Counted from the first letter of the stretch, positions 36,132 through 44,947 are shown. The stretch: DNA of 64,000 nucleotides from Paenibacillus mucilaginosus 3016 (GCF_000250655.1 NC_016935.1:762001-826000), one strand, 5' to 3'. Notes: generated by a model from the letters alone, not told the origin. A program made the numbers and translations.

Positions 36132-37094
36132 ATGCCTAAAATTGACAATATGTTAGCAATTCTTTGGATGCTTCGTTCAGGTGAAAAAATTACTGCAAAA
36201 CAAATTTCAGAAAAGTTAGAGATGAATATAAGGACTGTGTATCGTTATATTGATACAATTTCAACAAGTGGCGTACCTATAATTTCAGAACCAGGACATA
36301 ACGGTGGATACACTTTATTGAACAATTTTATTGAGGCTCCTCTTTTTTTTGATATTGAGGAGCAAATTTCACTATTTCACGCTGCTGTTTTTGCAGAAGA
36401 AGCCGGATATTATGGAGGTGAAGCACTAAATAGGGCCATTTCAAAACTAAGTAAATACTCAAATCAAGAGCAGGAAACAAAGATAAACCAACATTTAACT
36501 AGTCTTGAAGTAATAAGTCGATTAAGTTCATTCTCTAGGGAACCTTTTTTGAAGGAGTTGGAGCAGGCCGTAGCTGACGGGTACTCAGTGAAAATTCTTC
36601 ACCATAAAAGTGGCGAAAAGCAATTAAATTATAGATTGGTCGATCCGTACAGAATTATCTATTGGAATAATAAGTGGTATGTGATTGGATTTTGTCATCT
36701 TAGGAATGATATCCGTAGTTTTAGAGTAGATCGAATTGAAAGTCTAATGCTAACCGAAAATAAGTTTAACCGGCCAGAAAATTTTTCAGCACGTGTCTTT
36801 TTTATGAAAAATCTTCTTCCAACTATAGAAGATAAGGAAGGGATTATTTCTTTGGTTATTAATGGGGATAAAAGTGTATTAGCTGATATTTGCCAACATT
36901 GGTTTTTAGGACATTATTTACAAGAGTGGACTTCAAATCAAGCAGTATTTCTTCTTGAGAAAGATACTTTACATACATATGTACCTTATTTACTTTTAAC
37001 GTACGGTAAATCTATTCGAGTTATTGAGCCAATCAGCCTTAAGAAAAGAATGATTGAAGTTTTGTCGGAATTAATTAAATTTCATCAAATTTGA
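36132..37094 (+). CDS. HTH-11 / WYL domain transcriptional regulator (YafY-like)
   Basis: 320 residues. The N-terminal winged helix (~1-60: ITAKQISEKLEMNIRTVYRYIDTI) binds DNA. The WYL domain (~140-230) has YRLVDPYRIIYWNNKWYVIGFC and FRVDRIESL, and a WCX-type C terminus follows. Such proteins sense small ligands or nucleic acids. GAGGTGG precedes the ATG. Codon use is strongly AT-rich compared with the host genes on either side, a sign of transfer. The regulated gene is probably the adjacent DJ-1/PfpI gene. Confidence 0.87.
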   Translation: MPKIDNMLAILWMLRSGEKITAKQISEKLEMNIRTVYRYIDTISTSGVPIISEPGHNGGYTLLNNFIEAPLFFDIEEQISLFHAAVFAEEAGYYGGEALNRAISKLSKYSNQEQETKINQHLTSLEVISRLSSFSREPFLKELEQAVADGYSVKILHHKSGEKQLNYRLVDPYRIIYWNNKWYVIGFCHLRNDIRSFRVDRIESLMLTENKFNRPENFSARVFFMKNLLPTIEDKEGIISLVINGDKSVLADICQHWFLGHYLQEWTSNQAVFLLEKDTLHTYVPYLLLTYGKSIRVIEPISLKKRMIEVLSELIKFHQI

Positions 37095-37169
37095 TTACTT
37101 CCCTGACGCTAGGTGTCAGGGAAGTAATGTTATAGTTGGCTATATCATTTGTGATTGGAGTGTTATTGG

Positions 37170-37802
37170 ATGCAAACAAAAAAAGTTTTTTTATATGTAT
37201 TTAATACAATGTCGGACTGGGAATATGGATATTTAATTGCTGAACTAAACTCAGGAAGATACTTCAAAAAAGAATTAGTACCTTTAAAAGTAATTACAGT
37301 AGGAGCTAATAAAGAAATGATTACTACTATGGGAGGACTGAACATAAAACCAGATATTTCCCTTGATGAATGTACTCTTGAGAGTAAAGATCTTTTAATT
37401 TTACCAGGAGGGACTACTTGGAATGAAGAAATTCATCAACCTATCTTGGAAAGAATTGGCCAAGCTTTAAAGTTTGGCACTATTGTTGCTGCAATTTGTG
37501 GTGCAACTGAGGCCCTTGCGAATATGGGATACTTAGATACTAGAAAGCATACAAGTAATAATTTAGAATACACTAAAATGATATGTCCTAACTATAAAGG
37601 AGAAAAGTTCTATGAGGGGGGAACTGCGGTGTCTGATGCGAATTTAGTTACTGCATCAGGAATAGCTCCTCTGGAATTTGCGATGGAAGTACTGAAAAAA
37701 TTAGATGTATTTGCACCAGATACATTACATTCATGGTATAACCTAAATAAGACTCATAAACCCGAATACTTCTTCCAGCTAATGAATTCAATAAATAGCT
37801 GA
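37170..37802 (+). CDS. DJ-1/PfpI family protein
   Basis: 210 residues of the class I glutamine-amidotransferase-like fold. The nucleophile-elbow cysteine lies in VAAICGATEALANMG. LLILPGGTTWNEEI and GTAVSDANLVTASG are typical. Members act as glyoxalases, deglycases, proteases or regulators; which applies is unknown. GGAG is 9 bases from the ATG at 37170; the in-frame TTG at 37155 lies ahead of it. Same AT-rich codon use and direction as the WYL regulator 75 bases upstream. Confidence 0.82.
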   Translation: MQTKKVFLYVFNTMSDWEYGYLIAELNSGRYFKKELVPLKVITVGANKEMITTMGGLNIKPDISLDECTLESKDLLILPGGTTWNEEIHQPILERIGQALKFGTIVAAICGATEALANMGYLDTRKHTSNNLEYTKMICPNYKGEKFYEGGTAVSDANLVTASGIAPLEFAMEVLKKLDVFAPDTLHSWYNLNKTHKPEYFFQLMNSINS

Positions 37803-37860
37803 GCTAAAAAATCAACTTAGCAGTTCTATATTAGTTCAAATAAAAATAATGAAGTAACTG

Positions 37861-37907
37861 AAAAGCTCACTTTCTCTATTTTGTTTTGCAGAGAAGTTGG
37901 GCTTTTT
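37861..37907 (+). terminator. Terminator after the DJ-1/PfpI gene
   Basis: AAAAGCTCACTTTCTCT pairs with AGAGAAGTTGGGCTTTTT. Confidence 0.7.
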
Positions 37908-38473
37908 AATTTGGAATTTCCTTATTGTTGTAAATTCGCATTTTCCTGTCGTTATCCCTACCTGAGCATAAGTTTTTCATTGGTACGTTATTTGTTCCTC
38001 AGTTAAGTTCCACCGTAGATTACTCACACTGCATCATTGACTCCTTTATTACCACTGGGTTAAAAGAGAGTTAAGCTCCCTCAAAGAATAAGGATTTTCA
38101 CACGAATGCTCGCTCATTCGCAGGATTTCACATGGAAGTTTCACATAGGAACTCAGATGAGTGGAGAGTAAGGGCCAGGAAATCCGTTTGAGTGCATGCG
38201 GGAACAGAAGGTGTTGATTCATTTTACAACATCTTCCATAAAATAATTCTGCTGCACGCTTCTCTCCACAAGGTCCTTGGGGATTTACTCTCCCAAATCT
38301 CGACGGGTCTATGCCCTCACATTCCTTCGTCCTATCTATCCAAGGTGTGGAGTCCGATCAACGTTAACGGAACGGGTCTTTGCCCTAAAGCGTAAAGATC
38401 TCGGTACTCCGTGCTTTCTTTGTGAAATCCTGCGAATGAGCCAATCTACGTGTCTGGGTTACAAGTCTTAATT
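37908..38473. other. Gene-free stretch in the island
   Basis: About 565 bases with short broken frames only. It contains a 330-base segment bounded by 21-base inverted repeats, annotated separately. Confidence 0.5.
38112..38441. repeat. 330-base segment with 21-base terminal inverted repeats
   Basis: The 21 bases at 38112-38132 (starting GCTCATTCGCAGGATTTCAC) are the exact reverse complement of 38421-38441. No transposase is encoded. Size and structure are MITE-like, or these may be fragments of a larger element. No target-site duplication was clear. Confidence 0.6.
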
Positions 38474-39760
38474 TTAAGCTGCTAATGGTGGCTGGGCCTT
38501 ATCGGGGGAAAATGCCTGTCCTTCCCTCGCCAAGGCTACAAGAATTCGAGCCAGTTTCCCAATCAACTTCATCATGGACTGCATTTTCATCATTCGTTTC
38601 ACTTCGGTATTGTGTACATGCATGGCTTGGAAAGCTCCATTAAAAGATAACAGGTGAAACACAGTGAAGTATAAATGCTTACGTAATAATGAGTTGCCTC
38701 GTTTGGTGAGCTTAATTTGTCCCTTATACTTGCCAGAACTTCGTTCTGCTAAGTTCAATCCTGCTTTTCGTAATAACTGCTTCCCGTGAGACAGCTTACG
38801 TAAGTCCCCGCCAAATGCTAATATGGCAGCCGTTGCAGGAACGGAGGCACCTACAGATCGAATGAGATCCGAACAAGGTATTTCAGGCAGCGCCTTTTCA
38901 ATCATCTGGTCTGCTTCATCAATGATTCGGCGTATTCTCTCATATTCTCTCATATTCCTCAATGAGGTCCCTCAATTCCCATTTGTCTTCTTCAAGGGCA
39001 CTCGTGTCTCCCACGCTATGTCTGGCGAGTGATTGAAGCTCTAACGCCTTGTTCTTACCGCGCTCACCGCCAGGTCTGGTCATGTACTCACTCCAGATTT
39101 GCACTATTTGCTCCGAGGTTAGCTGCAATATGTCAGAAGGGGCTGGAAACCGGCGCAAGGTGGCCAATGAGCGATCACTAAAAATGTCATCAAATGCTTG
39201 TCTGTATTCGGGAAAACGGATATCGAGCCAGCGGTGGATTCTGTTTTTAATACGTCCAGATTTAACAACCCAGTGCTCTCTGTTTGTAACCATAACCCGT
39301 ATACGGCGGAATGCTTCATCCTTTGGAGCAAAGGGCGTGTAAAACCCGCGGCTCACTGCATCGGCAATGACCAAGGCGTCCTTTGGGTCACTCTTGGAAG
39401 GAGAGTTATCTCTGTTTTCCTTATTGCGTTTGGTTGTCATTGGATTGACAAGGGCCACATCAATTCCTTGACCCACCAACCAGTTGGCGATATTGAACCA
39501 ATAATGGCCGGTGCTCTCCATACCCACAACGACGTCATTCATGCCGTGCATCTTCTGTAATTTCCGAATGCTCTGTTCTAAATGCTCGAAACCAGCAAGG
39601 TCATTCGAAAATAAAATGGGGCCCTTGGTGAGGACAATTCCTCGAAAATTAATGGCTTGTGCAGCGTGTTTTTCCTTGGCAATGTCAATGCCTATAACCA
39701 GAGTGGAGTAGAGATTCGTTCTACACGTTGATTTTGAGACTTTATTAGATTAGACTTCAT
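38474..39760 (-). pseudogene. IS110-family transposase, disrupted
   Basis: A DEDD-type transposase of about 425 residues in three frame pieces. AGGAGG and an ATG at 39760 start MKSNLIKSQNQ. A 1-nt loss then shifts the frame before LVIGIDIAKEKHAAQ, which carries the first catalytic Asp. GMESTGHYW and KSDPKDALVIADA follow in the same frame. A 10-base tandem duplication (TTCTCTCATA at 38935-38944 and 38945-38954) shifts the frame again before the C-terminal part with SVGASVPATAAILAFGG and GNSLLRKHLYF. The two lesions cancel in length (net +9). Not functional as read. IS110 elements lack obvious terminal inverted repeats, so exact ends are not set. Confidence 0.85.
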
Positions 39761-39965
39761 GATAACGCCTCCTAAGGTGAGTTCTGAGGGCTGCAACCCA
39801 GTACATACTCATCCTAGCGAGGCGTCCATTTTTCTGCAAATCGGATCTCTTAAGACCTACAGGAATGTTAACTGGGAACGTTAGTTCCATCAAGCAATCC
39901 TGGACGAAGCTGGCGGCACTGGGCAGTTTCACGCTCAGTTTCTATGATGTAGATTGAGGTGGAAT

Positions 39966-40223
39966 ATGTCACAGTTTCAAGTAGCGCAAACGTTGAGGAC
40001 AGAACAAGCTTTTATCATCAAAGGAATTCTGCTGGAGGGACAATTAAGTAAGGGAATGTATGTTCATGTGCCCCTGAATAATTCCCTACAAGTAAACGGC
40101 TGTATAACGGAGATCAGGAAAGATAAGGACCATTATGACATCGTAGTTGGATGCTCAGATCAAGATGAGATAGAACTATGGGAAATGTTGAATTTGAATG
40201 GTGATGTGATTTGTATTCAGTAG
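39966..40223 (+). CDS. Small beta-barrel protein resembling translation-factor domain 2
   Basis: 85 residues. FIIKGILLEGQLSKGMYVHV and the later IRKDKDHYDIVVGCSD have the alternating pattern of the EF-Tu domain-2 barrel seen in some short Bacillales proteins. No GTPase domain is present. GAGGTGG is 4-10 bases ahead of the ATG at 39966. Function unknown. Confidence 0.55.
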   Translation: MSQFQVAQTLRTEQAFIIKGILLEGQLSKGMYVHVPLNNSLQVNGCITEIRKDKDHYDIVVGCSDQDEIELWEMLNLNGDVICIQ

Positions 40224-40238
40224 TCACGATTAAGCTAT

Positions 40239-40520
40239 ATGGGAACGTTAGTTGATTGCCTTTCCTCAAAACAAATATCGAGAAGAGGTCATTGTTTGCA
40301 TACCAACGAAAGACTGCCAATCATCAATTTAAGGTTGAACGTGAATCAAGAAAACGAAGGCATGGTAATTGTAAGTACTCTGGGGAGTAATCTTCTCCTT
40401 AGTGTATCTGAATGTAAGGCCGGAGATGCAGAAGTATCAATGAATATACGCGAAGCAAGAGCTCTTTTAAATGCCCTTTCTGAAGCAATTGGGAAAATGG
40501 ATGTAGAACGAGTTGACTGA
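40239..40520 (+). CDS. Hypothetical protein, phage-like
   Basis: About 93 residues, possibly starting further in because no ribosome binding site precedes 40239. The conserved-looking part is LNVNQENEGMVIVSTLGSN through NIREARALLNALSEAIGKM, similar in style to small phage or island proteins of Paenibacillus. Function unknown. Confidence 0.45.
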   Translation: MGTLVDCLSSKQISRRGHCLHTNERLPIINLRLNVNQENEGMVIVSTLGSNLLLSVSECKAGDAEVSMNIREARALLNALSEAIGKMDVERVD

Positions 40521-40540
40521 ACTATCGGGGAATGTTAGTT

Positions 40541-40643
40541 GAATACAGAGATATGGTGAAGCGCCGCGGCATACAGTTAATAATGGTTACTTTGCATCAC
40601 GTATGGCGATCCCTGGCAGGAGCAGAGGTACGATTTTGATTAA
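40541..40643 (+). repeat. Putative att copy 2 with conserved element end
   Basis: 40605-40643 repeats the yuiH gene end exactly. The preceding ~65 bases (GCGCCGCGGCATACAGTTAA and flanks) match 43362-43426 closely but not the yuiH gene. Confidence 0.7.
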
Positions 40644-40681
40644 AACCGCTGCTTTGTATCATGCATGGGAATCCCCTCTAG

Positions 40682-40937
40682 AGCAGCAATAAGCTCATTA
40701 GAAGGGGAGGAACACGAGATCCGCTGCAACCGGGTGATTTGATTGAGGTGCTTTACGAAATGGATAAAGGTAAAGCGCAGCTGCAGGCTCGATTTGTTGA
40801 ATACGATATCATAACAGAGGATACGGCAGGTGTAAGTTTCATTCGTATCTGAAGACGGCAAAGAGAAGACTTGGATCAACCTAGATGCTGTTGAGATTAT
40901 CCGGAGAATTGAGCTGGACCCGCGCAGCGAATCATGA
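40682..40937 (+). pseudogene. Frameshifted small protein
   Basis: One frame reads PGDLIEVLYEMDKGKAQLQA to GVSFIRI-stop. The next frame continues VSEDGKEKTWINLDAVEII to DPRSES-stop. Together they look like one ~75-residue protein broken by a single-base shift near 40850. No start codon survives after the upstream stop at 40679-40681. Family not recognised. Confidence 0.45.
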
Positions 40938-40938
40938 C

Positions 40939-40978
40939 AAGCAAGAGGGAGGCCCTTAAGGGCCTCCCTCTTGCTTTT
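40939..40978. terminator. Long perfect hairpin terminator
   Basis: A 17-base perfect inverted repeat (AAGCAAGAGGGAGGCCC and its complement) with a four-base loop and TTTT. It follows the broken small gene directly. Confidence 0.88.
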
Positions 40979-41004
40979 GCTTCCTAGGGGGCATAGCCCC
41001 ACAT

Positions 41005-41523
41005 TTAGGAACGTGTCGTACTGGCTGCGTTTTTTTGTTTTGCCGTTTCCACTCGTGTCATGGTTCCAAAGTAGATCACGCAGAACGCTCGAGTTATCAG
41101 GAATGTGAGGAAAATCGTAGCCCACGACCAGAACCAGTTCCAACGAACATATCGTATCAGATCTGTATATTGTACGAGCAGCAACTCAACTATCGTCAGT
41201 ACAGTAGTGAATAACACGTAATAGCTGAATTGAATCCAGCCACTCCGATGGCTCGGATAATACGAGTTAAACACCGCACATGTCATCGGATAGGCCATAT
41301 ACTCGTAGGTGAAGCTCGTCCGGCTAACGTCGGCAAGCTCCCTTACGGGATAGGCGAGAAGTTTGAGTTCGACCACGGCATGACCGAAAATACACGTAAT
41401 ATACTGTTTGAACAAAAAAGCGACCATCGCCAATCGGCGTTTCTGCCGCGGAATGATAAGAATCAATAACAAGGAAAGGATCCACACTGAAACGATAATG
41501 CCGTATTGCAGCAGCAAACTCAT
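41005..41523 (-). CDS. CBO0543 family membrane protein
   Basis: 172 residues with about five membrane helices and the family features WILSLLLILIIPR, VELKLLAYPVRE and a C-terminal FLTFLITRAFCVIYF. CBO0543 proteins are spore-former membrane proteins of unknown role that usually occur in pairs. The start overlaps the upstream paralogue's stop (ATGA), showing they were one operon. Confidence 0.75.
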   Translation of the reverse strand: MSLLLQYGIIVSVWILSLLLILIIPRQKRRLAMVAFLFKQYITCIFGHAVVELKLLAYPVRELADVSRTSFTYEYMAYPMTCAVFNSYYPSHRSGWIQFSYYVLFTTVLTIVELLLVQYTDLIRYVRWNWFWSWATIFLTFLITRAFCVIYFGTMTRVETAKQKNAASTTRS

Positions 41524-42016
41524 CGCTCATTCGCTTCCTTCCTGAAAACTTTGCGGTCCCTAAAGAACCAACCCGCTAGGCCGCGGACGGATAGGAATAT
41601 AATCGATAACACGATCGCCATCAAACTCCAGTGAAAATGTACATAATCCACCAAGTCGGTATTTGCGGCTAGCAACCCGTCAATTAAGGTGAGCAGTGAA
41701 ATCCAGGCGGCAAAGTAAAAACACTTTGTTAACTTATTCGCACGAGGCCTATAGATGTAATACAGACCGCTCGCAACAGGTGTCCACAACACTTTGAACG
41801 TGATATTCAAATCCGAAGCTTTGGGGAACTCACGTAACGGGTAGGCCACCAAATCAAATTGAACGAGCAGCACTTCTACTATCCATCCAACAGCTGACAT
41901 ACAAGAAAGCAAAGCACAAATTCATGAGCTTTTGCTCTTGGAACAAGAAAATAGATGGTGGTGATACACACAAACCAGACTAGCAGCAATAAATTTCGTT
42001 CCATGTCCATGTCCAT
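41520..42016 (-). pseudogene. CBO0543 family membrane protein, frameshifted
   Basis: The C-terminal 120 residues (WIVEVLLVQFDLVAYPLREFP onward) are open in one frame. The expected N terminus (MERNLLLLVWFVCITTIYFL) is in another, starting at one of three ATGs at 42016, 42010 or 42004. One base is missing near 41895 between CQLLDG and WIVEV. If the shift is a sequence error this is an intact paralogue of the downstream gene. Confidence 0.65.
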
Positions 42017-42242
42017 AACTTGTACAAGGAAGGAGGCTCCTATGTATATAAGTGTACTTCTTTTTATCCATGCTCTTGTGGGCGGTGATGCTTAGGCAAA
42101 AACACAACGCCGTTTACTCGTTGTCCGTCATAGACACGAACTTGCGGGGTTGTCATAAAAATATTTTATTATCCGGGCACTTGAACCACATTCAGTCATA
42201 TAAATAGGTGAAAGTAGTCCTATTGAGGAGGATTTAATACAA

Positions 42243-43330
42243 GTGATGTTACCGAGTGAAAAGTATTTCGGTAAGTTTGAGGCGGTTTTTTATTTTACGG
42301 AGCCATGCCTACAGGCGTTGCTGTTTCTGAAACCGGGCGTACTTTCATTTGCTTTCCGAAATGGGGAGACGACGTTAAATTTACGGTGGCTGAAATCGTT
42401 AGCGGTACATTACAGCCTTATCCTAATTTAGACGCTAATGTGGTAAGCCTATCGAATATCACAACGTCCTTCATTAGTGTCCAAAGTGTCGTTGCTGATG
42501 GAAAGGGAACGCTTTGGGTACTGGATACGGGGGCTCCTGATTTCTCAGAACCCATTAAAGGGGGGGCGAAGTTAGTCGCTGTAGATTTAAATTCAAATAC
42601 CATAAGAAGCGTATTTACATTTACAGAGGATGTTGTCCTGCCAACCACTTATCTGAATGATGTCCGATTTGATTTTCGTGTTGGTAAAGCAGGTTATGCT
42701 TATATAACGGATTCGTCTTCCCGAGGACCAGGAGCCATTATTGTCGTTGATTTAGAAACGGGTTATTCCTGGAGACGGTTAAACGGGGCAAATTCAACTT
42801 CGCCCGATCTCTTTCTCTTACCGAAAGTTGAAGGTAAAATCCTGATGAATCGAAACAAAGACGGATCTACTTCACCCTTTAGATTGGCATCCGATGGTAT
42901 AGCGATTTCCCCGGACGGCAAGATGTTGTATTTTTGTCCTCTCACCAGTCGTCATCTGTACTCGATTTCAACGGAAGCCCTTAGAGACCGAACGATACCG
43001 GATATGAATTTACCGTATCACGTGAAGTATGTGGGGGAAAAAGGTGCTTCAGATGGAATGATCACCGATGCAAAAGGAAACGTTTATGCTGGAGATTATG
43101 AAAACAATAGTATTCGAAAGATATTGCCGAATGGATTAATAGAAACCATCGCACATGATCCGAGAATTTTATGGCCGGATACTTTTTCGATTGGTCCAGA
43201 TCAATACTTATATTTCATCGTGAACCAATTACATCGGCAGGCAAGATTTCATTATGGAAAGGACCTGCGGCAGAAGCCTTATAGTTTACTCCGTATGAAA
43301 ATAGACGAACCACCTGCTCCTACCTTTTAG
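42243..43330 (+). pseudogene. Major royal jelly / SMP-30-like protein, frameshifted near its start
   Basis: The main frame (from MPTGVAVSETGR at 42305) is a beta-propeller-like protein with FPKWGDDVKF, LWVLDTGAPDF, DSSSRGPGAIIVVDLETG and SDGIAISPDGKMLYF, as in bacterial major-royal-jelly-type proteins. The natural N terminus (LPSEKYFGKFEAVF) starts at 42243 after GAGGAGG and joins by adding one base near 42303. Internal initiation at 42305 is unlikely because its GGAG is only 2 bases away. Catalytic role unknown; SMP-30 relatives are lactonases. Confidence 0.72.
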
Positions 43331-43361
43331 TAAATATCACTTTACTTTACAAAGTTGATTT

Positions 43362-43465
43362 TGAGTACAGATATATGGTGATGCGCCGTGGCATACAGTT
43401 AGTAATGGTTACTTTACATCACGTATGGTGATCTCTGGCAGGAGCAGAGGTACGATTTTGATTAA
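43362..43465 (+). repeat. Putative attR (copy 3) with conserved element end
   Basis: 43427-43465 matches the yuiH gene end with two substitutions (GGTGATCT for GGCGATCC). The preceding ~65 bases match the region ahead of copy 2. Sequence after this copy returns to normal composition with a terminator and a PadR operon. Confidence 0.7.
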
Positions 43466-43484
43466 ATGGTGTATGGTGTACGGA

Positions 43485-43507
43485 AACCGCGCTCTGCGCG
43501 GTTTTTT
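43485..43507 (+). terminator. Terminator just right of the island
   Basis: AACCGCG CTCT GCGCGGTT-type hairpin followed by a T run. It could be the original terminator of the yuiH-like gene, displaced by the insertions. Confidence 0.75.
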
Positions 43508-43609
43508 ATTTTGTCAGGGGTGAATTATTTCAGATAAAGTATTTAAATTAAAACACTACCTTGACAGACATAGTATCATGTCTTATCATGCAGATATGGA
43601 GGTGATTGA

Positions 43610-43939
43610 ATGAGCGAGAACAAAATCACATCCGACCTGTTACGCGGACATACGGATACGATGATTTTACGGCTGTTGTCCGAAGCCGATCGTTACGGTT
43701 ACGAGATTGTCAAGCTGATTGCCGAGCGTTCGGGCGGCGATTATGAACTAAAGGAAGCCACGATGTACTCCAGCTTCCGGCGTCTGGAAGCGGACGGCGA
43801 TATCGAGTGGTACTGGGGCGATGAATCACAGGGCGGACGTCGCAAGTATTTTAGGATTACCGAAAAGGGCAAGGCTACATACGCCCGCAACAAAGGCAAT
43901 TGGGAGTATGCCAAACGCGTGTTGGAAAATTTATTATAA
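43610..43939 (+). CDS. PadR family transcriptional regulator
   Basis: 109 residues. The winged helix reads LLRGHTDTMILRLLSEADRYGYEIVK, then KEATMYSSFRRLEADGDIEWYW and GGRRKYFRITEKG, the standard PadR pattern. GGAGGTG is ahead of the ATG. It lies 11 bases before the pentapeptide gene, which it probably represses together with itself. Confidence 0.92.
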   Translation: MSENKITSDLLRGHTDTMILRLLSEADRYGYEIVKLIAERSGGDYELKEATMYSSFRRLEADGDIEWYWGDESQGGRRKYFRITEKGKATYARNKGNWEYAKRVLENLL

Positions 43940-43950
43940 GGAGATTTGAG

Positions 43951-44820
43951 ATGATGAATCCGAAATTGACGGATTATCTGAACAGCGTTTTTACCCCATA
44001 CGATGGGGTAAAAAGCGTCACCGAATTAAAGGCCGACCTGCTCTCCGATCTGCAGGAGCGATACCGTGAACTCAGAGCGGAAGGGAAAGACGATGAAACG
44101 GCGTTTAGGATGACCGTTGAAAGTATCGGCGACATCGAACAAACGATCCTGGAGGTCGCCAACCTCTCCCGCTCGCTGGAACGGCAAGCAGTAACAAACT
44201 TTAGCGGAAGCAACCTGGCCCAAAGCGACTTTGCAGGCGTGACGGCCCATAAAGGCCAGTTTACAGGCAGCGTGCTGCACGGTTCCGACTTTTCGGGCGC
44301 AGATTTGACCGGCAGTTCGTTTAAGAGCAGCGACGTACGCGAAGCCAATTTTGACGGTGCGAATCTGACGGACTGCAGCCTGTCCACGCTCGATCTGGCC
44401 AATGCTAGCTTCCATAAGACGATCCTTGTACGCACCAATTTCAGCAAGTCGGGCCTGGATGGAGCCCAATTCACAGGAGTGAGACTGACCGACGTCACGC
44501 TAACGATGACCGATCTTAGAAAAACGATCTTTGAAGGTTGTGTATTCGATGGGGTTGACTTCTCGTACTCCGACCTGAGCGGGCAACGTTTGGACGGACA
44601 GACGTTTATCGGCGTTAAGTTTGACAAAGCGGCATTAAACGAAGTTTCGTTCAAGGGTGCAACACTCAAGAATGTGTCCTTTCAGTCGGCGTCTATCTTC
44701 TCTAAGAAGTATTATCGCGCGATCCAAACCATTGGCTTTGACGGCGCAATGATGGATAAACTGACCTTTGCTCTGCTGAAAGGCATGGAAGCCGATTTGT
44801 CAAAAGTTACAGTCATTTAA
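43951..44820 (+). CDS. Permease-prefix domain fused to pentapeptide repeats
   Basis: 289 residues. The first ~80 (LTDYLNSVFTPYDGVKSVTELKADLLSDL, DDETAFRMTVESIGDIE) match the cytoplasmic DUF1700-like prefix that follows PadR genes. Residues ~88-250 are A(D/N)LxX pentapeptide repeats (GADLTGSSFKSSDVREANFDGANL) forming a quadrilateral beta helix instead of membrane helices. AAGGAG precedes the ATG. Role unknown; other pentapeptide proteins protect gyrase. Confidence 0.82.
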   Translation: MMNPKLTDYLNSVFTPYDGVKSVTELKADLLSDLQERYRELRAEGKDDETAFRMTVESIGDIEQTILEVANLSRSLERQAVTNFSGSNLAQSDFAGVTAHKGQFTGSVLHGSDFSGADLTGSSFKSSDVREANFDGANLTDCSLSTLDLANASFHKTILVRTNFSKSGLDGAQFTGVRLTDVTLTMTDLRKTIFEGCVFDGVDFSYSDLSGQRLDGQTFIGVKFDKAALNEVSFKGATLKNVSFQSASIFSKKYYRAIQTIGFDGAMMDKLTFALLKGMEADLSKVTVI

Positions 44821-44852
44821 TGTTTGGGAGAGAATCCGATGCAAACCGTAAC

Positions 44853-44889
44853 AAAGACCGGTGTCTGCTTCAGCAGTCACCGGTCTTAG
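44853..44889. terminator. Hairpin between convergent genes
   Basis: AAGACCGGTG(A)C / GTCACCGGTCTT-type inverted repeat. It serves the pentapeptide gene and possibly the chemoreceptor on the other strand. Confidence 0.6.
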
Positions 44890-44947
44890 CTTGGATTCCG
44901 ATCCAAGGGTATCCCGTTTGCACGTCGATTCAAATTCCGTGATATTA

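Larger units (their letters stand above)
35454..43465. mobile_element. Putative tandem genomic islands at the yuiH 3' end
   Basis: The segment is bounded by direct repeats of the yuiH-like gene end and divided by a third copy at 40605-40643, so it may be two elements (35454-40643 and 40644-43465) inserted at one site. Copies two and three share about 65 further upstream bases, the presumed element right end. Contents: a possible recombinase remnant, AT-rich WYL and DJ-1/PfpI genes, a dead IS110 transposase, small phage-like proteins, CBO0543 genes and a royal-jelly-type gene. Base composition and decay differ from the flanks. No intact integrase is present. Confidence 0.65.

Noticed and set aside
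40640-41143. 167-codon minus-strand frame over copy 2 of the att repeat
   Set aside because: Overlaps a terminator palindrome and the CBO0543 gene end; no ribosome binding site or known motif.
35454-43465. Integrative conjugative element or prophage
   Set aside because: No conjugation, replication, capsid, terminase or lysis genes; only small cargo and a transposase remnant.
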